DNA of 21,415 bases from a virus, in IMG/VR virus record IMGVR_UViG_3300022696_000058, positions 1 to 21,415 of that record, one strand, 5' to 3'. The stretch's first letter is position 1; each line of letters begins with the position of its first letter. Position numbers and translations under genes: made by a program. Positions 8,600 to 16,612 of the stretch are shown piece by piece. A model generated the notes under the pieces. The model saw nothing but the letters and a program-made list of their open reading frames with translations, was not told the DNA's origin and did not search any database.

Positions 8600-10793
8600 T
8601 TGTGACTATCTTCACAATTGCTGCCAGCACATTAGCAGGAACGGGTTCATCATGGAATAAAAGAAACGTCGCATCTTCCGGGTAGTCTCGTGACATCCCC
8701 TCGACCTTGATTAGCCCGGTATCCAGCGCCTCGGCCGTGCCCATAACCGTCGCAGGATCGCGCCTATCAACGCTTTTAAGCCGGGCCTCGTCCGGCCCAA
8801 CCTGAAGGCCGCGCGTCTCCATGACCCTCAGGTAAAGCTCATACAGCCCTTTCTTGCGCCCCTGGGCAGTCCCCTCACCCGCCCCGGCCTCGAAATACAT
8901 CGGCTGCATGTACGAAGAGATCGGCAGGCCGACATGAACCGTCGACGCCGCGCGCTTGATTGTGATCGATCCGTCTGTCACGGTTGGCCTGTTCGCTGGC
9001 GAGACCTGAATAGCGCCGTCCGCCAGGTACGCGACCGTTTCGCCGTCCAAGTGATCCAGGCCGGAAATCACGGTTGCCGCCGATCCGTCATAAGTCAGGC
9101 CAGCGTCGACGAAGAAAGCATCGTCTCGCGCGTCGCCTTCTTCCCACAAGTCCGCCATCCGCAAAACCCACCGCGTCGACGCATCCTTTTTGACTTGCAA
9201 CCAAACCTCATCGCCGCCCGTGTCAGACCTCGGAATGGTTTCGACTGCCTCAGCCAGCAAACCGCCGCCCAAAACATGGTAATGCCAGGACGCAATCCCC
9301 TCGTTCGGATCGTACAACAGCGATGCCAGGCGCCCATCAGCCAGGACAAACCACATACAGTCGACCGGGGAACCTTGCCACGCCACATCTACAATCGCCG
9401 ATCGAGCAACCCGCGCGACATACTTGGCGAGATCCGCAGCCTTGAAGCTATCTGTCTCGAATGAATAATAAATCTCGCGGACCACAACGCCCGTGCGGTC
9501 GACAAACAACACGCGGTCGTGAGCGCGGACCGCCCGGATATCGCGCGAACCGTATGCCGTCGTTTCAGTGAACTGCACGTTATCCGGCGCAAATGGGTCG
9601 GAGTCGGTGATTTTCTTGATTAGCCCCTCGGCGCCGTCTGTCAGGTCGACTAGGTCACCAGCCGCTACAAGATTATGAGACCGATTCACGAACTCACCAT
9701 TTGTGCGGATCGTGATTCCGTCAGAGTCCAGCACCTCGCTCGCTGTGCGGTCCTTGAAGCTCTCGAAATCATCAGCGCCCGAAAACCAACGCCGCAGCCC
9801 GCCACCGACAGCAAGGCGCCCGCGATAGAATGCCGCGCTCGACGGCCATCCCGCCTCCGTGGACCACGCGCCGAACTCCCAGGTCTTTGTTGGAGTGACC
9901 CCGGTTACCACTTCGGCCGGCATCTCGGTTAGCACATCCGCCGTTGCAGACGTTCCAGACGCCACCGCCGTTATCCGCGCAACGCCATAACCAGCGTGCA
10001 CGAACGCCCACTCAACCGCGCCGTCGCTGCCGACACCCTCCTCGTGCGTAGGCTTGTCCGCGCCCGTCGTTCCCCCAGCAACGGCACGGTAAATTTTTCC
10101 ATCCGATCGGCGAAGGTTATTCGTCGAAACAGACTTGTTCGTTACCCATGGCGCTGTTTTGTTTTTGTTATCATCCCAAATCCGAAACAAAGACCCGACA
10201 TGGTTAGCGGTGAAAATGGACGCCGACGCGGTTATGGTCAGATCGTCGCCAGTCGCGGCAGAGATCGAAACCGTCGTGTCGGTCTTATTCTTTTCGAGGA
10301 ATGGCCCATCTTCCGGCAAGAATTCTTCAAGAGTCCACGACGTTGCGGCTTGCCGCGATAACTTCCGGGGCGATCGATTGCCGCCAAACAACCAGAGAAT
10401 ATCGCCCTCTTGCGCCCACCGAAGCGCGAAAGCCCCGTCCCCGTTTGTGAGATCCGCCGTTGTCCATGGCGAGGCAACCTCAAGCGGCGATGCGCCATCC
10501 TGCACCTGCCCGCCTTGCGTATAAAACCGAATATATTGGTTGCCAAACTCAAGGATATACGCGTCAGTCCGGTTGAACACGAACCGACCGAGCCAGGACC
10601 GCGCCGAGCCCGTCTTTGTCGGCTTGACGAAATACGTGCCCGGTCGCTTGGTTATCGCCCCCTGCCGCAACGGAATAAAGTTTTCAAGACGTCTGCACGA
10701 CCGCTGATAAATCTCAAGATCGATGCGGCTATCTAGGAGACCAGAAACCTCTCCGCCGTTAAAGTTTAGGATTATAGGCGTAGCTCTAGGCAT
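8592..10793 (-). CDS. Tail tubular protein B (T7 gp12-like nozzle), 733 aa
   Basis: The N-terminus has the signature of T7 gp12-type nozzle proteins: a LNFNGGEVSGLLDSR-like start, Y-Q-R-S-C-R-R-L-E-N-F-I-P, then GAITKRPGTYFV near residues 45-56. The C-terminus also fits the family, with a segment resembling the usual final DxPxPxxVLA motif (DEPVPANVLA). Length (733) is near T7 gp12 (794). Six copies form the distal part of the short tail, contacting the adaptor above and the fibres outside. The ATG overlaps the tail tubular A stop by one base (TAATG), so the two are probably translated in a coupled way. Confidence 0.92.
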   Translation of the reverse strand: MPRATPIILNFNGGEVSGLLDSRIDLEIYQRSCRRLENFIPLRQGAITKRPGTYFVKPTKTGSARSWLGRFVFNRTDAYILEFGNQYIRFYTQGGQVQDGASPLEVASPWTTADLTNGDGAFALRWAQEGDILWLFGGNRSPRKLSRQAATSWTLEEFLPEDGPFLEKNKTDTTVSISAATGDDLTITASASIFTANHVGSLFRIWDDNKNKTAPWVTNKSVSTNNLRRSDGKIYRAVAGGTTGADKPTHEEGVGSDGAVEWAFVHAGYGVARITAVASGTSATADVLTEMPAEVVTGVTPTKTWEFGAWSTEAGWPSSAAFYRGRLAVGGGLRRWFSGADDFESFKDRTASEVLDSDGITIRTNGEFVNRSHNLVAAGDLVDLTDGAEGLIKKITDSDPFAPDNVQFTETTAYGSRDIRAVRAHDRVLFVDRTGVVVREIYYSFETDSFKAADLAKYVARVARSAIVDVAWQGSPVDCMWFVLADGRLASLLYDPNEGIASWHYHVLGGGLLAEAVETIPRSDTGGDEVWLQVKKDASTRWVLRMADLWEEGDARDDAFFVDAGLTYDGSAATVISGLDHLDGETVAYLADGAIQVSPANRPTVTDGSITIKRAASTVHVGLPISSYMQPMYFEAGAGEGTAQGRKKGLYELYLRVMETRGLQVGPDEARLKSVDRRDPATVMGTAEALDTGLIKVEGMSRDYPEDATFLLFHDEPVPANVLAAIVKIVTND

Positions 10794-11431
10794 TATTGCT
10801 CATCGAACCCGCGATATCCGGCGCCATACACCCAACGCGATTGCGACCATTCGTCATCGCCACCGATCTGGCGAGGCGGAAGCTGGATCGCGTTCTGCCG
10901 GCGCGCGTTCGCCACCGATTCGTTATACCAACGCGTGACCGATTCGAGCTTGCTCCCGCTCTCTGTTAGCGAGACGCACGCGGAAACGGCCAAAGAAGCG
11001 GCCATCGCCTGCGCAAACAACGCCGACCAGCGGCCCGTATCCTCGACATCTTCAATGTATGTAACGTCTAACGGCGCCTCCAAGTCGGTCGCAATGCGGT
11101 TGCCGTATATGTCATAGATCCGGCCATAAACCCAATTCGACCAATAGAGCCCATTCGACTTGCGGTCGCCAATCTCGACAAGGCGGAGAAAGCCCGCCGG
11201 AAGCTGGTAATACGTGGAGAAGCTATGCGGAGGCGTGTCGTTCGATAGCGCCGCCAGCGTCGCCAGCCGCTTGGCAAAGGCCCAGGGATTGCCCGACAGT
11301 TCGGCACGCCGCACGACATCCCATAGGCTATTGAGCGTTTGCGCTTGGTTGCGGTCTTCCGTAATGGACGTGATCCGATCGACGCCCAACGCCGTCAATG
11401 CCCAATTGCAGATCTCGACTTGGCTGGCCAT
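10793..11431 (-). CDS. Tail tubular protein A (T7 gp11-like adaptor), 212 aa
   Basis: Typical opening of the gp11 adaptor family: MASQVEICNWALTALG, followed by residues resembling the usual long helix (NSLWDVVRRAELSGNPWAFA, about 34-53) and the YYQLPAGFLRLVEIGD motif near 73-88. Length 212 against 196 in T7. Twelve copies join the portal to the nozzle in this family. ATG at 11431 has GAGGG about 7 bases upstream. A strong hairpin lies between it and the preceding capsid-associated gene, at the place where T7 has its major terminator. Confidence 0.92.
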   Translation of the reverse strand: MASQVEICNWALTALGVDRITSITEDRNQAQTLNSLWDVVRRAELSGNPWAFAKRLATLAALSNDTPPHSFSTYYQLPAGFLRLVEIGDRKSNGLYWSNWVYGRIYDIYGNRIATDLEAPLDVTYIEDVEDTGRWSALFAQAMAASLAVSACVSLTESGSKLESVTRWYNESVANARRQNAIQLPPRQIGGDDEWSQSRWVYGAGYRGFDEQ

Positions 11432-11451
11432 TAATCACCCTCACAAGGCGA

Positions 11452-11479
11452 CCGGCCGCCGTGTCGCTACAGCGGCCGG
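11452..11479 (-). terminator. GC-rich hairpin between the capsid genes and tail tubular protein A
   Basis: Perfect 8-bp inverted repeat: CCGGCCGC at 11452-11459 and GCGGCCGG at 11472-11479, with a 12-base loop. It lies in the 62-base gap upstream of the adaptor gene. There is no U-tract on the leftward strand, so it is not a classical intrinsic terminator. It could be a pause, processing or mRNA-stabilising structure that separates high capsid expression from lower tail expression. T7 has its Tphi terminator at the equivalent spot. Confidence 0.45.
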
Positions 11480-11493
11480 GGAAGCCCAGTCAT

Positions 11494-11985
11494 TTACTGC
11501 CGAGCAAAGACGATAAAGCCGTGCAACTCAGCATCGGCGGGGATCGTGCCCGCCTCGCACTTCAGGACAACCGCAACAGGCGCGCGGCTATCAACGATCA
11601 AGGTCTCGTCGGCACCCATCTCGTCTTTGGGAGCAAACGCGCCCGCCGTGGCAATGTCAGCCGCCGAATGAAACGCATCCTCGTTAGCGGTGACCGCCGT
11701 ACCGTCGCGTTCGGTATATGCCGGGAGGCCGACATCAGCAACACGCGAGGCGCCGAAGGCCGAGTGTTGGACGATCGAGAGACCGCCGAACACCCGGATT
11801 TTGCCAGCAGGGAGGTAGCACAGCGTCACCGTGCTATTAGCGTCACCAGCGACAGCGCCGTTTACGAAGTCAAACCAGAGAAACTCCAGCTTGCCAACGT
11901 AGTCGACCGGATCCACGAGCTGCCCATTCGTCGGGCCACTCGTGAAATACCCGGCTTGGGTAGAGTTAAGAGCGAGAACAGCCAT
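11494..11985 (-). CDS. Capsid-associated protein, possible head decoration, 163 aa
   Basis: A 163-residue, beta-rich acidic protein with no signal peptide or membrane helix, directly downstream of the major capsid gene with a 24-base gap. ATG at 11985 has a strong AAGGAG 8 bases upstream, suggesting high expression. The N-terminus (MAVLALNSTQAGYFTSG) and small-residue-rich sequence fit a virion protein. Position between capsid and adaptor suggests a decoration or head-completion protein, but I recognise no domain. T7 has no separate gene here, so this is an addition to the T7-like order. Confidence 0.68.
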   Translation of the reverse strand: MAVLALNSTQAGYFTSGPTNGQLVDPVDYVGKLEFLWFDFVNGAVAGDANSTVTLCYLPAGKIRVFGGLSIVQHSAFGASRVADVGLPAYTERDGTAVTANEDAFHSAADIATAGAFAPKDEMGADETLIVDSRAPVAVVLKCEAGTIPADAELHGFIVFARQ

Positions 11986-12009
11986 TTTAGTAACTCCTTA
12001 CTGGCCAGA

Positions 12010-12942
12010 TTAGGAAGCGCGATAGCACTGGATTTTGACGACCTTAGCCTCTTCCGTGCGAGTCGTGCCCTGAGTCTGGCAGGCGTACGGCGCCGGGATA
12101 CCCTTGCGGCTATTCAGCTTCAGGATCTCAGCTTCGAGGTCTTCCCAGATGCCGGTGTACATGCCCGACTTCTTCCACATCGGCAATTCAAGAGCCGTCG
12201 CCGTGGCATTGTAGAAGCCAGTCCCGCCGTCGAAGTTGCGCAAGCGCGCCTCGCTGAACGGGATCATGTTCACACCGTAGAGACCCGGCAAACGACCAGT
12301 CTCGATCGGCCGACCATTAACGTAGTCTGCCGACGTGGTGAAGCTTTCGCCAAACAGCGCGTTCCACTCAGCCTCACCGATGATCATGCAAACCGGATCG
12401 GAAGCATCGAAGATGTCCGCTTCGTTGCCCATCAGGATCTCAAGGCCCTTGCGGATCTTCGAATGATTCAGCCCGGTGTCATCCCCGCCGACATCAATTC
12501 CGACAACGTTATCAGTATCGAACGCAGTCGAGTTGCTGGCGGAAGTCTCACCAGTCAAGGCGGTCGAGAAAAATTTGCTGAGGATCTCGTTATCTTCCAA
12601 GCGACGGATAGCGTTAACGGTCGCCTGAACGATTGGCGACTGAACGTCAGTGCGCACCGACCGCTGGTCGAAACGATCAATCCACTTGCCGGCCTCGATG
12701 TGACGCGGGACGATCCAACGCGCATCGGTCGGCAGGGCCATGTTGGGGGTTTCGCCAAACCGCTCAGTGACGATCTGGCCAGCCATTTCGCCGAACTGCT
12801 CGACTACGCGGGCTTCCTTGGCGCCGCTAATCCGATCAGTGTCAACGTGCATCCGCAGCTTGCCGCCCTTATCTTGGAGCAACATCTGCACATTTTCTTT
12901 GAACTCAATCGTTCGAAGTGTCGAAAACCACTCGTTTGACAT
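12010..12942 (-). CDS. Major capsid protein, 310 aa
   Basis: A 310-residue protein in the major-capsid position after the scaffold. The sequence resembles a podovirus capsid family: an N-terminal arm with EFKENVQMLLQDKGGKL, a DTDRISGAKEARVVEQFGEM segment, the D-A-R-W-I-V-P-R-H-I-E-A-G motif near residues 72-84, and a C-terminal region with WEDLEAEILKLN around 260. An HK97-type fold is expected for such proteins. ATG at 12942 has GGAG 8 bases upstream. No programmed frameshift extension like T7 gp10B is evident. This is likely the most abundant virion protein. Confidence 0.88.
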   Translation of the reverse strand: MSNEWFSTLRTIEFKENVQMLLQDKGGKLRMHVDTDRISGAKEARVVEQFGEMAGQIVTERFGETPNMALPTDARWIVPRHIEAGKWIDRFDQRSVRTDVQSPIVQATVNAIRRLEDNEILSKFFSTALTGETSASNSTAFDTDNVVGIDVGGDDTGLNHSKIRKGLEILMGNEADIFDASDPVCMIIGEAEWNALFGESFTTSADYVNGRPIETGRLPGLYGVNMIPFSEARLRNFDGGTGFYNATATALELPMWKKSGMYTGIWEDLEAEILKLNSRKGIPAPYACQTQGTTRTEEAKVVKIQCYRAS

Positions 12943-13007
12943 AGGAAAAACTCCGTTGCCTAGATTTACACCTTTGCATCGGAGTTGTCCTGTTCGGGCT
13001 CCAGATT

Positions 13008-13026
13008 GCCGCGATAGGCTCGCGAC
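13008..13026 (-). other. Hairpin in the leader of the major capsid gene
   Basis: In the 145-base gap between scaffold and capsid genes the leftward RNA can form a 7-bp stem with one G-U pair and a five-base GCCTA loop, about 66 bases before the capsid ATG. No consensus sigma70 promoter was found in the gap. The structure could stabilise or process the capsid mRNA; this is inference. Confidence 0.35.
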
Positions 13027-13087
13027 TCTAAGCCGTGGTCTTTCCCACCGTCAGACGGGCATAAATGCTTATCGCCTGAATACTTTC

Positions 13088-13966
13088 CTACTGTTTATCA
13101 CGCTCCGCTGCAACTTGCAATAGCGTTGCATCCCACTCGCGTTTCGCCTCGCCATCGCCGGCAGTCAGCTTGCCCCGGAACGTGGGATCATTGCGCAACC
13201 TTTCGAGCTTCGCGGCCGGCGCCTCGTATCCGGCAGACCCCGCGCCCGTCGGCATCTTGTCTTGCCCAAGCGCTTCGCCGACACGCCTGAACATTTCTAG
13301 CGCCGCTTTCGGCCCAATGTGATTGGCCAAGCCCGCCGCCGCTTGGTCATCCAGGCCCAAGAACACGGCGCCGCGATCGACCAGCAGAGACGACGCCTTA
13401 TAGCTCTCGCTATCGATGCCGCCGTATTCCTTGACCCATTCCGCGCGCTCGGCGTTGTGCGCCTCTTGCGTCTTGGCCATGACCTGCTGGACGTACTCCC
13501 CATGGGCCTCCGCCATCGCCGCCAGGTCAGCCTTGGGAATGCCCGCCTCATGCGCCTTGGCAGAAATGAACTTGGCAAACTCCCCATCGTCACCATCAGG
13601 CACGGGCAGTTCATACCCTTCCGGCTTGTCAGGAATGCCGCCGAACGGCTCGGCTATCTTGGCGCGATACTCCCGCATCTCCTCGGGGGTCGCCTTTTCC
13701 CCGGGCTTGATGACCGTGCGACCCGCCTTGTTGTGTCCGTAAAGCTTTTCGAGATTCCTGTAGCTCTCCGCCAGCTTCGACGGATCATCAGCGCCCTTTT
13801 TCGCGACCCATTCGGCTAGCTCTTTGTTTTCCCACGACGCGGCCCACTCAGGGATTTTGACCTCAGGCGCGGGATGGCTTTCTGCCAGGATAGACGCACT
13901 CGCCCCGGCCGGCGCTTCCTGAGATTCAACGGGAGCCGCTTCGACATTCGCCGCTTCTTCACTCAT
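13088..13966 (-). CDS. Scaffolding protein, 292 aa
   Basis: An acidic, helical, Ala/Glu/Lys-rich protein just upstream of the major capsid gene, as T7 gene 9 (307 residues). It has a disordered acidic N-terminus, a KIPEWAASWENKELAEWVAKKG segment (about 37-58), a P-D-K-P-E-G-Y-E-L motif near 113-121 typical of podovirus scaffolds, and a charged C-terminus that would bind the capsid. I chose ATG at 13966, which gives the usual MSEE start. An in-frame GTG at 13975 lies inside the preceding gene and has no RBS. It overlaps the preceding gene by 8 bases. It directs procapsid assembly and leaves before DNA packaging. Confidence 0.87.
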   Translation of the reverse strand: MSEEAANVEAAPVESQEAPAGASASILAESHPAPEVKIPEWAASWENKELAEWVAKKGADDPSKLAESYRNLEKLYGHNKAGRTVIKPGEKATPEEMREYRAKIAEPFGGIPDKPEGYELPVPDGDDGEFAKFISAKAHEAGIPKADLAAMAEAHGEYVQQVMAKTQEAHNAERAEWVKEYGGIDSESYKASSLLVDRGAVFLGLDDQAAAGLANHIGPKAALEMFRRVGEALGQDKMPTGAGSAGYEAPAAKLERLRNDPTFRGKLTAGDGEAKREWDATLLQVAAERDKQ

Positions 13967-14162
13967 CGGTTTCACTCATGGTTGTGGAATACATCATTTG
14001 GTAGATTCTCATAGCCTCAATCGCCCGCCACGCTTCCGCGTCAGTCTTGGCCGATCGAACAAGCCCGAAAGCGTGGTCCCGCACCGTGGCCAGGATCGCC
14101 GAACCATCAGGCGTCAGCCTCCCCATGGATGTAAGAGCGCGCTGAAACGCTTCTCTAGACAT
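13959..14162 (-). CDS. Small unknown protein between portal and scaffold, 67 aa
   Basis: A 67-residue helical basic protein starting at ATG 14162, which overlaps the portal stop by 8 bases and has a G-rich run just upstream. The longer reading frame back to 14204 lies inside the portal and is unlikely. It begins MSREAFQRALTSMGRLTPDG and ends in a helix with MSETDE at the C-terminus, where it overlaps the scaffold start. No family is recognised. Position suggests a head-assembly accessory, co-translated with portal and scaffold. Confidence 0.65.
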   Translation of the reverse strand: MSREAFQRALTSMGRLTPDGSAILATVRDHAFGLVRSAKTDAEAWRAIEAMRIYQMMYSTTMSETDE

Positions 14163-15810
14163 CCGCGCCCCCCATCTCCGCAGCGTTCTCAGCCTCGACG
14201 CCATCCCTAGCCGCCTTAGCCAGCCCCGGAGCCGCCGCCATCATCTGTTGAGCTTCCGCCGCTTCCGCCTCAGCCTTCAGGATCTCTTCATATTCTTCGG
14301 GAGAGTACAGAAGATCCAACGGTGCGCCGTGCATTTTCCATATTTCTTCCAACGTCTCGCTGCGTTTAATGCGCTTGAGAGCCGCGAAATTGCCGTCCAT
14401 GGCCAGCGCTTGCGCAACCTCAAGGCCGCGCATGATGCCCGAACCGTTCTCAGCACGCTGCATCCGGGCCAGCGGCGAGCGGTACTCAACATCATAAACG
14501 CCGCCGAATTGCTGCACCTCCATAGGCATCTCAGGCATGTCGCCAATTTCATCAAGGCAATCAATCTCACGCTCGATCAATGGCGCAAGGTCCTCCGACT
14601 GCAACCGGCCCATGGTCGGCGCCAACAACGTCGCCTTTTCCGCCGCGCGCTCCAAGACCTCTGTTGCCGTCATGGTCGGCGATTCAACGAGGATCTGAAA
14701 CAGCGTCACCAAGAAAAAGTCATTTACCGATTGAACGCGATCTTGCCGAATATCGAGGCCGATATCGTATCGCCCCGAGTATTCCAACGGCCGCACCTTT
14801 GGGTTGCCAGCGGCATCGAGCCAGCCATAGTTGATCGCGTCAGCCTTGAGAACCGGAGGCATCGACAGGTCATCGTCACTCGCCAGCAGCGGCGGGCGCG
14901 CGGCCCTATCGCCGGCCTTGATCATGCCGTGATCCATGACGTTAAGCATACGGATGTCAGCCAACGCCTGCAACGCGGGAGCGAACCCGTAAGTCTGCCC
15001 ATCGCCGACCGCATAGCGAGAGAACACGTAAGGCATGGTCCGGTATCCACCACGCCGCATGACCTTTTTCTCTCCAGAGCGCATGATCACATGCCAGGAT
15101 GCCCATTGCATCCCCTTCGCGTCCGCCCGCGCCGAGTCACGCCCTTCGTTCAGTTCAACCGCGTGCAGCAAGTCGACATCAATAAACGGATCTTTCGCAC
15201 CTTGCTTGTTTAGCTCAGTCGGGAGAGCATCCTTTCCAAACTCCGCGCGCGCCGCATGGTATTCGAGCTTGTACCGACGATGCACACGCGCAAGTTTGCC
15301 CCACATATCGTATGCAACGTAGAGTTCAGATGTCGGAACGAAGGCATACTTGATCCCACCGCGCCCTAGATCCGGCTCTATGTACTTCGCTCCGTTGCCG
15401 AACGCGCCCAGACTCTCATAAACCTGGTGTTGCATCCCCGCAAAGTTAGCGCGTCCGGAATAGCGATGCTCAAACAGCCGATCCGTCACGTCCTCGAAGA
15501 ACTGTTCCACGGCCCATGACTCGCCCATTTCCCCAGCACGCTGAGGCGCGACCAGGCCATGCCACCGCTGCCCGCGCGGCGTAAGCATGTGTTCGATCGC
15601 CGCCGAGAACTTGGACAACGCGCCGGGAGCAACCGAGTTGTAAAGGTATGTTTGCCCTTCGCCATAGTGCAGAACGGCATCTGTGAACGAGTTAGACGAC
15701 GGAAGAACCAAGCGCGAGCATTCCTCCCACCACTTTTCGGCATGGCGCCTCTTGTTCTCCATGCCTTGCTGGATGCGACAAAGCCTTAGCGCGTCATCTG
15801 CGTATTCCAT
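14155..15810 (-). CDS. Portal protein (T7 gp8-type head-tail connector), 551 aa
   Basis: Family features of podovirus portals: an N-terminal helical region with R-R-H-A-E-K-W-W-E-E-C near 21-31, then LVLPSSNSF, the L-Y-N-S-V-A-P-G-A-L motif near 56-65, and the L-T-P-R-G-Q-R-W-H-G-L motif (about 76-86), all typical of the gp8 family. Length matches T7 gp8 (536). The C-terminal 60 residues are Ala/Glu-rich and helical, as in the crown or barrel. Twelve copies form the vertex where terminase docks and the adaptor attaches. ATG overlaps the preceding stop by one base (TAATG). Confidence 0.93.
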   Translation of the reverse strand: MEYADDALRLCRIQQGMENKRRHAEKWWEECSRLVLPSSNSFTDAVLHYGEGQTYLYNSVAPGALSKFSAAIEHMLTPRGQRWHGLVAPQRAGEMGESWAVEQFFEDVTDRLFEHRYSGRANFAGMQHQVYESLGAFGNGAKYIEPDLGRGGIKYAFVPTSELYVAYDMWGKLARVHRRYKLEYHAARAEFGKDALPTELNKQGAKDPFIDVDLLHAVELNEGRDSARADAKGMQWASWHVIMRSGEKKVMRRGGYRTMPYVFSRYAVGDGQTYGFAPALQALADIRMLNVMDHGMIKAGDRAARPPLLASDDDLSMPPVLKADAINYGWLDAAGNPKVRPLEYSGRYDIGLDIRQDRVQSVNDFFLVTLFQILVESPTMTATEVLERAAEKATLLAPTMGRLQSEDLAPLIEREIDCLDEIGDMPEMPMEVQQFGGVYDVEYRSPLARMQRAENGSGIMRGLEVAQALAMDGNFAALKRIKRSETLEEIWKMHGAPLDLLYSPEEYEEILKAEAEAAEAQQMMAAAPGLAKAARDGVEAENAAEMGGADV

Positions 15811-16064
15811 TACCTTGCGCCCGACAGAATGGTTGCGGTTGCCCCGCGCGCCTGTGTCGACGACACCGCGCCGAGGTTCCCACCGAGGCCCTGTTCGCTG
15901 GTTAGGATCGATGCAGCGGCGCCGCGACGCTTGGCCGCGCGCTTGCGCTCGTTCTCCGCTTCCATCTCCGCATCTGTCACGGTCGGCGGAGGCGGAGGCG
16001 GGGGAGCCGGCGGGGGAGCCTTAGGCTTTGAGGGGCTGAATATCTTCTTAATCGCGCCGCCCAT
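15810..16064 (-). CDS. Proline-rich small head protein, 84 aa
   Basis: An 84-residue protein with a basic start (MGGAIKKIFSPSKPKA), a run of prolines (about residues 17-27), an acidic/basic helix (EMEAENERKRAAKRRG, about 33-48) and a Gly/Thr/Ser-rich tail with two related T-I-L-S / S-I-L-T motifs. Small proteins of this plan are often found next to portal genes in podoviruses, where their role is uncertain. Start ATG at 16064 lies 17 bases inside the preceding membrane-protein gene; an AGGTG site is about 9 bases upstream. It ends in a one-base overlap with the portal. Confidence 0.75.
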   Translation of the reverse strand: MGGAIKKIFSPSKPKAPPPAPPPPPPPTVTDAEMEAENERKRAAKRRGAAASILTSEQGLGGNLGAVSSTQARGATATILSGAR

Positions 16065-16242
16065 TTATCGCACCTATCACAGCCAAGGAAATAATAAACG
16101 CCCAACCCGAGATATGGGCAACCGTACCTAGCACAATTGCATTTATTCCCATCAAATGCAACCCTCCTCGCGCTATGAGACTGAGACCGCACACAAAGAC
16201 GCTGGCGACCGCCAGGGTGTATGCCAACCTAAGAGAACCCAT
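16048..16242 (-). CDS. Two-helix membrane protein, holin candidate, 64 aa
   Basis: A 64-residue protein with two predicted transmembrane helices (about residues 5-23 and 35-59), a short loop with Arg-Gly-Gly-Leu-His, and a charged tail GRRD. This is the plan of a class II holin. The start is ATG at 16242, inside the last codons of the preceding gene and within a 15-bp repeat; the RBS there is weak (G-rich GGCGGG). A longer frame back to 16338 lies inside that gene and is unlikely. No endolysin gene is in the window, so lysis cannot be confirmed. It could instead be another small membrane protein. Confidence 0.62.
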   Translation of the reverse strand: MGSLRLAYTLAVASVFVCGLSLIARGGLHLMGINAIVLGTVAHISGWAFIISLAVIGAINGRRD

Positions 16243-16612
16243 GCGCACCCGCCGGCCATTCGTCGCAAGGGTCATCCTCTTGAACCAATTTGGAAGCCTT
16301 ATATTTGAACCACGCCAAAAGATGCGGGAGCTTTCCAACCTCGAACTTAGAACACGGAGAATAAGAAAGATCAGAATAAACCTTATATTCGCGACCGTTA
16401 ACGCAGCAAGTCACAATTAACCGGTATATGTTCCTATTAACCAAGCGTAAACAATCGAATCTCGCGCTGTCAATTGTCGCTAACGACTGCCGAAGAAGCG
16501 ATTGCTTTATCGTGCTCGAAACAGCGTCTTTGAACAGCCATTCAACAAAATGTGAATGATCAGAGAACTTACCGGCACCGTTTTCTTCTAGCCAATACTC
16601 AACTGAACCCAT
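16229..16612 (-). CDS. Unknown AT-rich gene inserted behind the terminase, 127 aa
   Basis: A 127-residue protein of unknown family starting at ATG 16612, 12 bases inside the end of the terminase gene. It has several cysteines (near 54, 70, 71, 86 and 114), a tyrosine-rich middle, and ends in PAGAHGFS. The terminase also ends in EGAHGFS, because both gene junctions lie on a 15-bp direct repeat. A hand count of 16261-16560 gives 130 G+C in 300 bases (43%), well below the portal gene beside it. Base composition and repeat suggest a recent insertion, like a moron. No domain is recognised. Confidence 0.65.
   Translation of the reverse strand: MGSVEYWLEENGAGKFSDHSHFVEWLFKDAVSSTIKQSLLRQSLATIDSARFDCLRLVNRNIYRLIVTCCVNGREYKVYSDLSYSPCSKFEVGKLPHLLAWFKYKASKLVQEDDPCDEWPAGAHGFS
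16235..16249. repeat. Direct repeat, copy 1 (end of the AT-rich gene)
   Basis: GAACCCATGCGCACC on the plus strand, identical to 16605-16619. On the minus strand it carries the last Gly-Ala-His-Gly-Phe codons of the AT-rich gene and the ATG of the holin candidate. Confidence 0.9.

Noticed and set aside
11398-12939. A 513-codon plus-strand ORF across the capsid genes
   Set aside because: It is antisense to the well-supported adaptor, capsid-associated and capsid genes, has no RBS or recognisable domain, and is what GC-rich coding DNA often shows on the other strand.
14248-15213. A 321-codon plus-strand ORF opposite the portal gene
   Set aside because: It lies fully antisense to a clear portal gene, is very rich in Arg and His, and lacks an RBS or domain.
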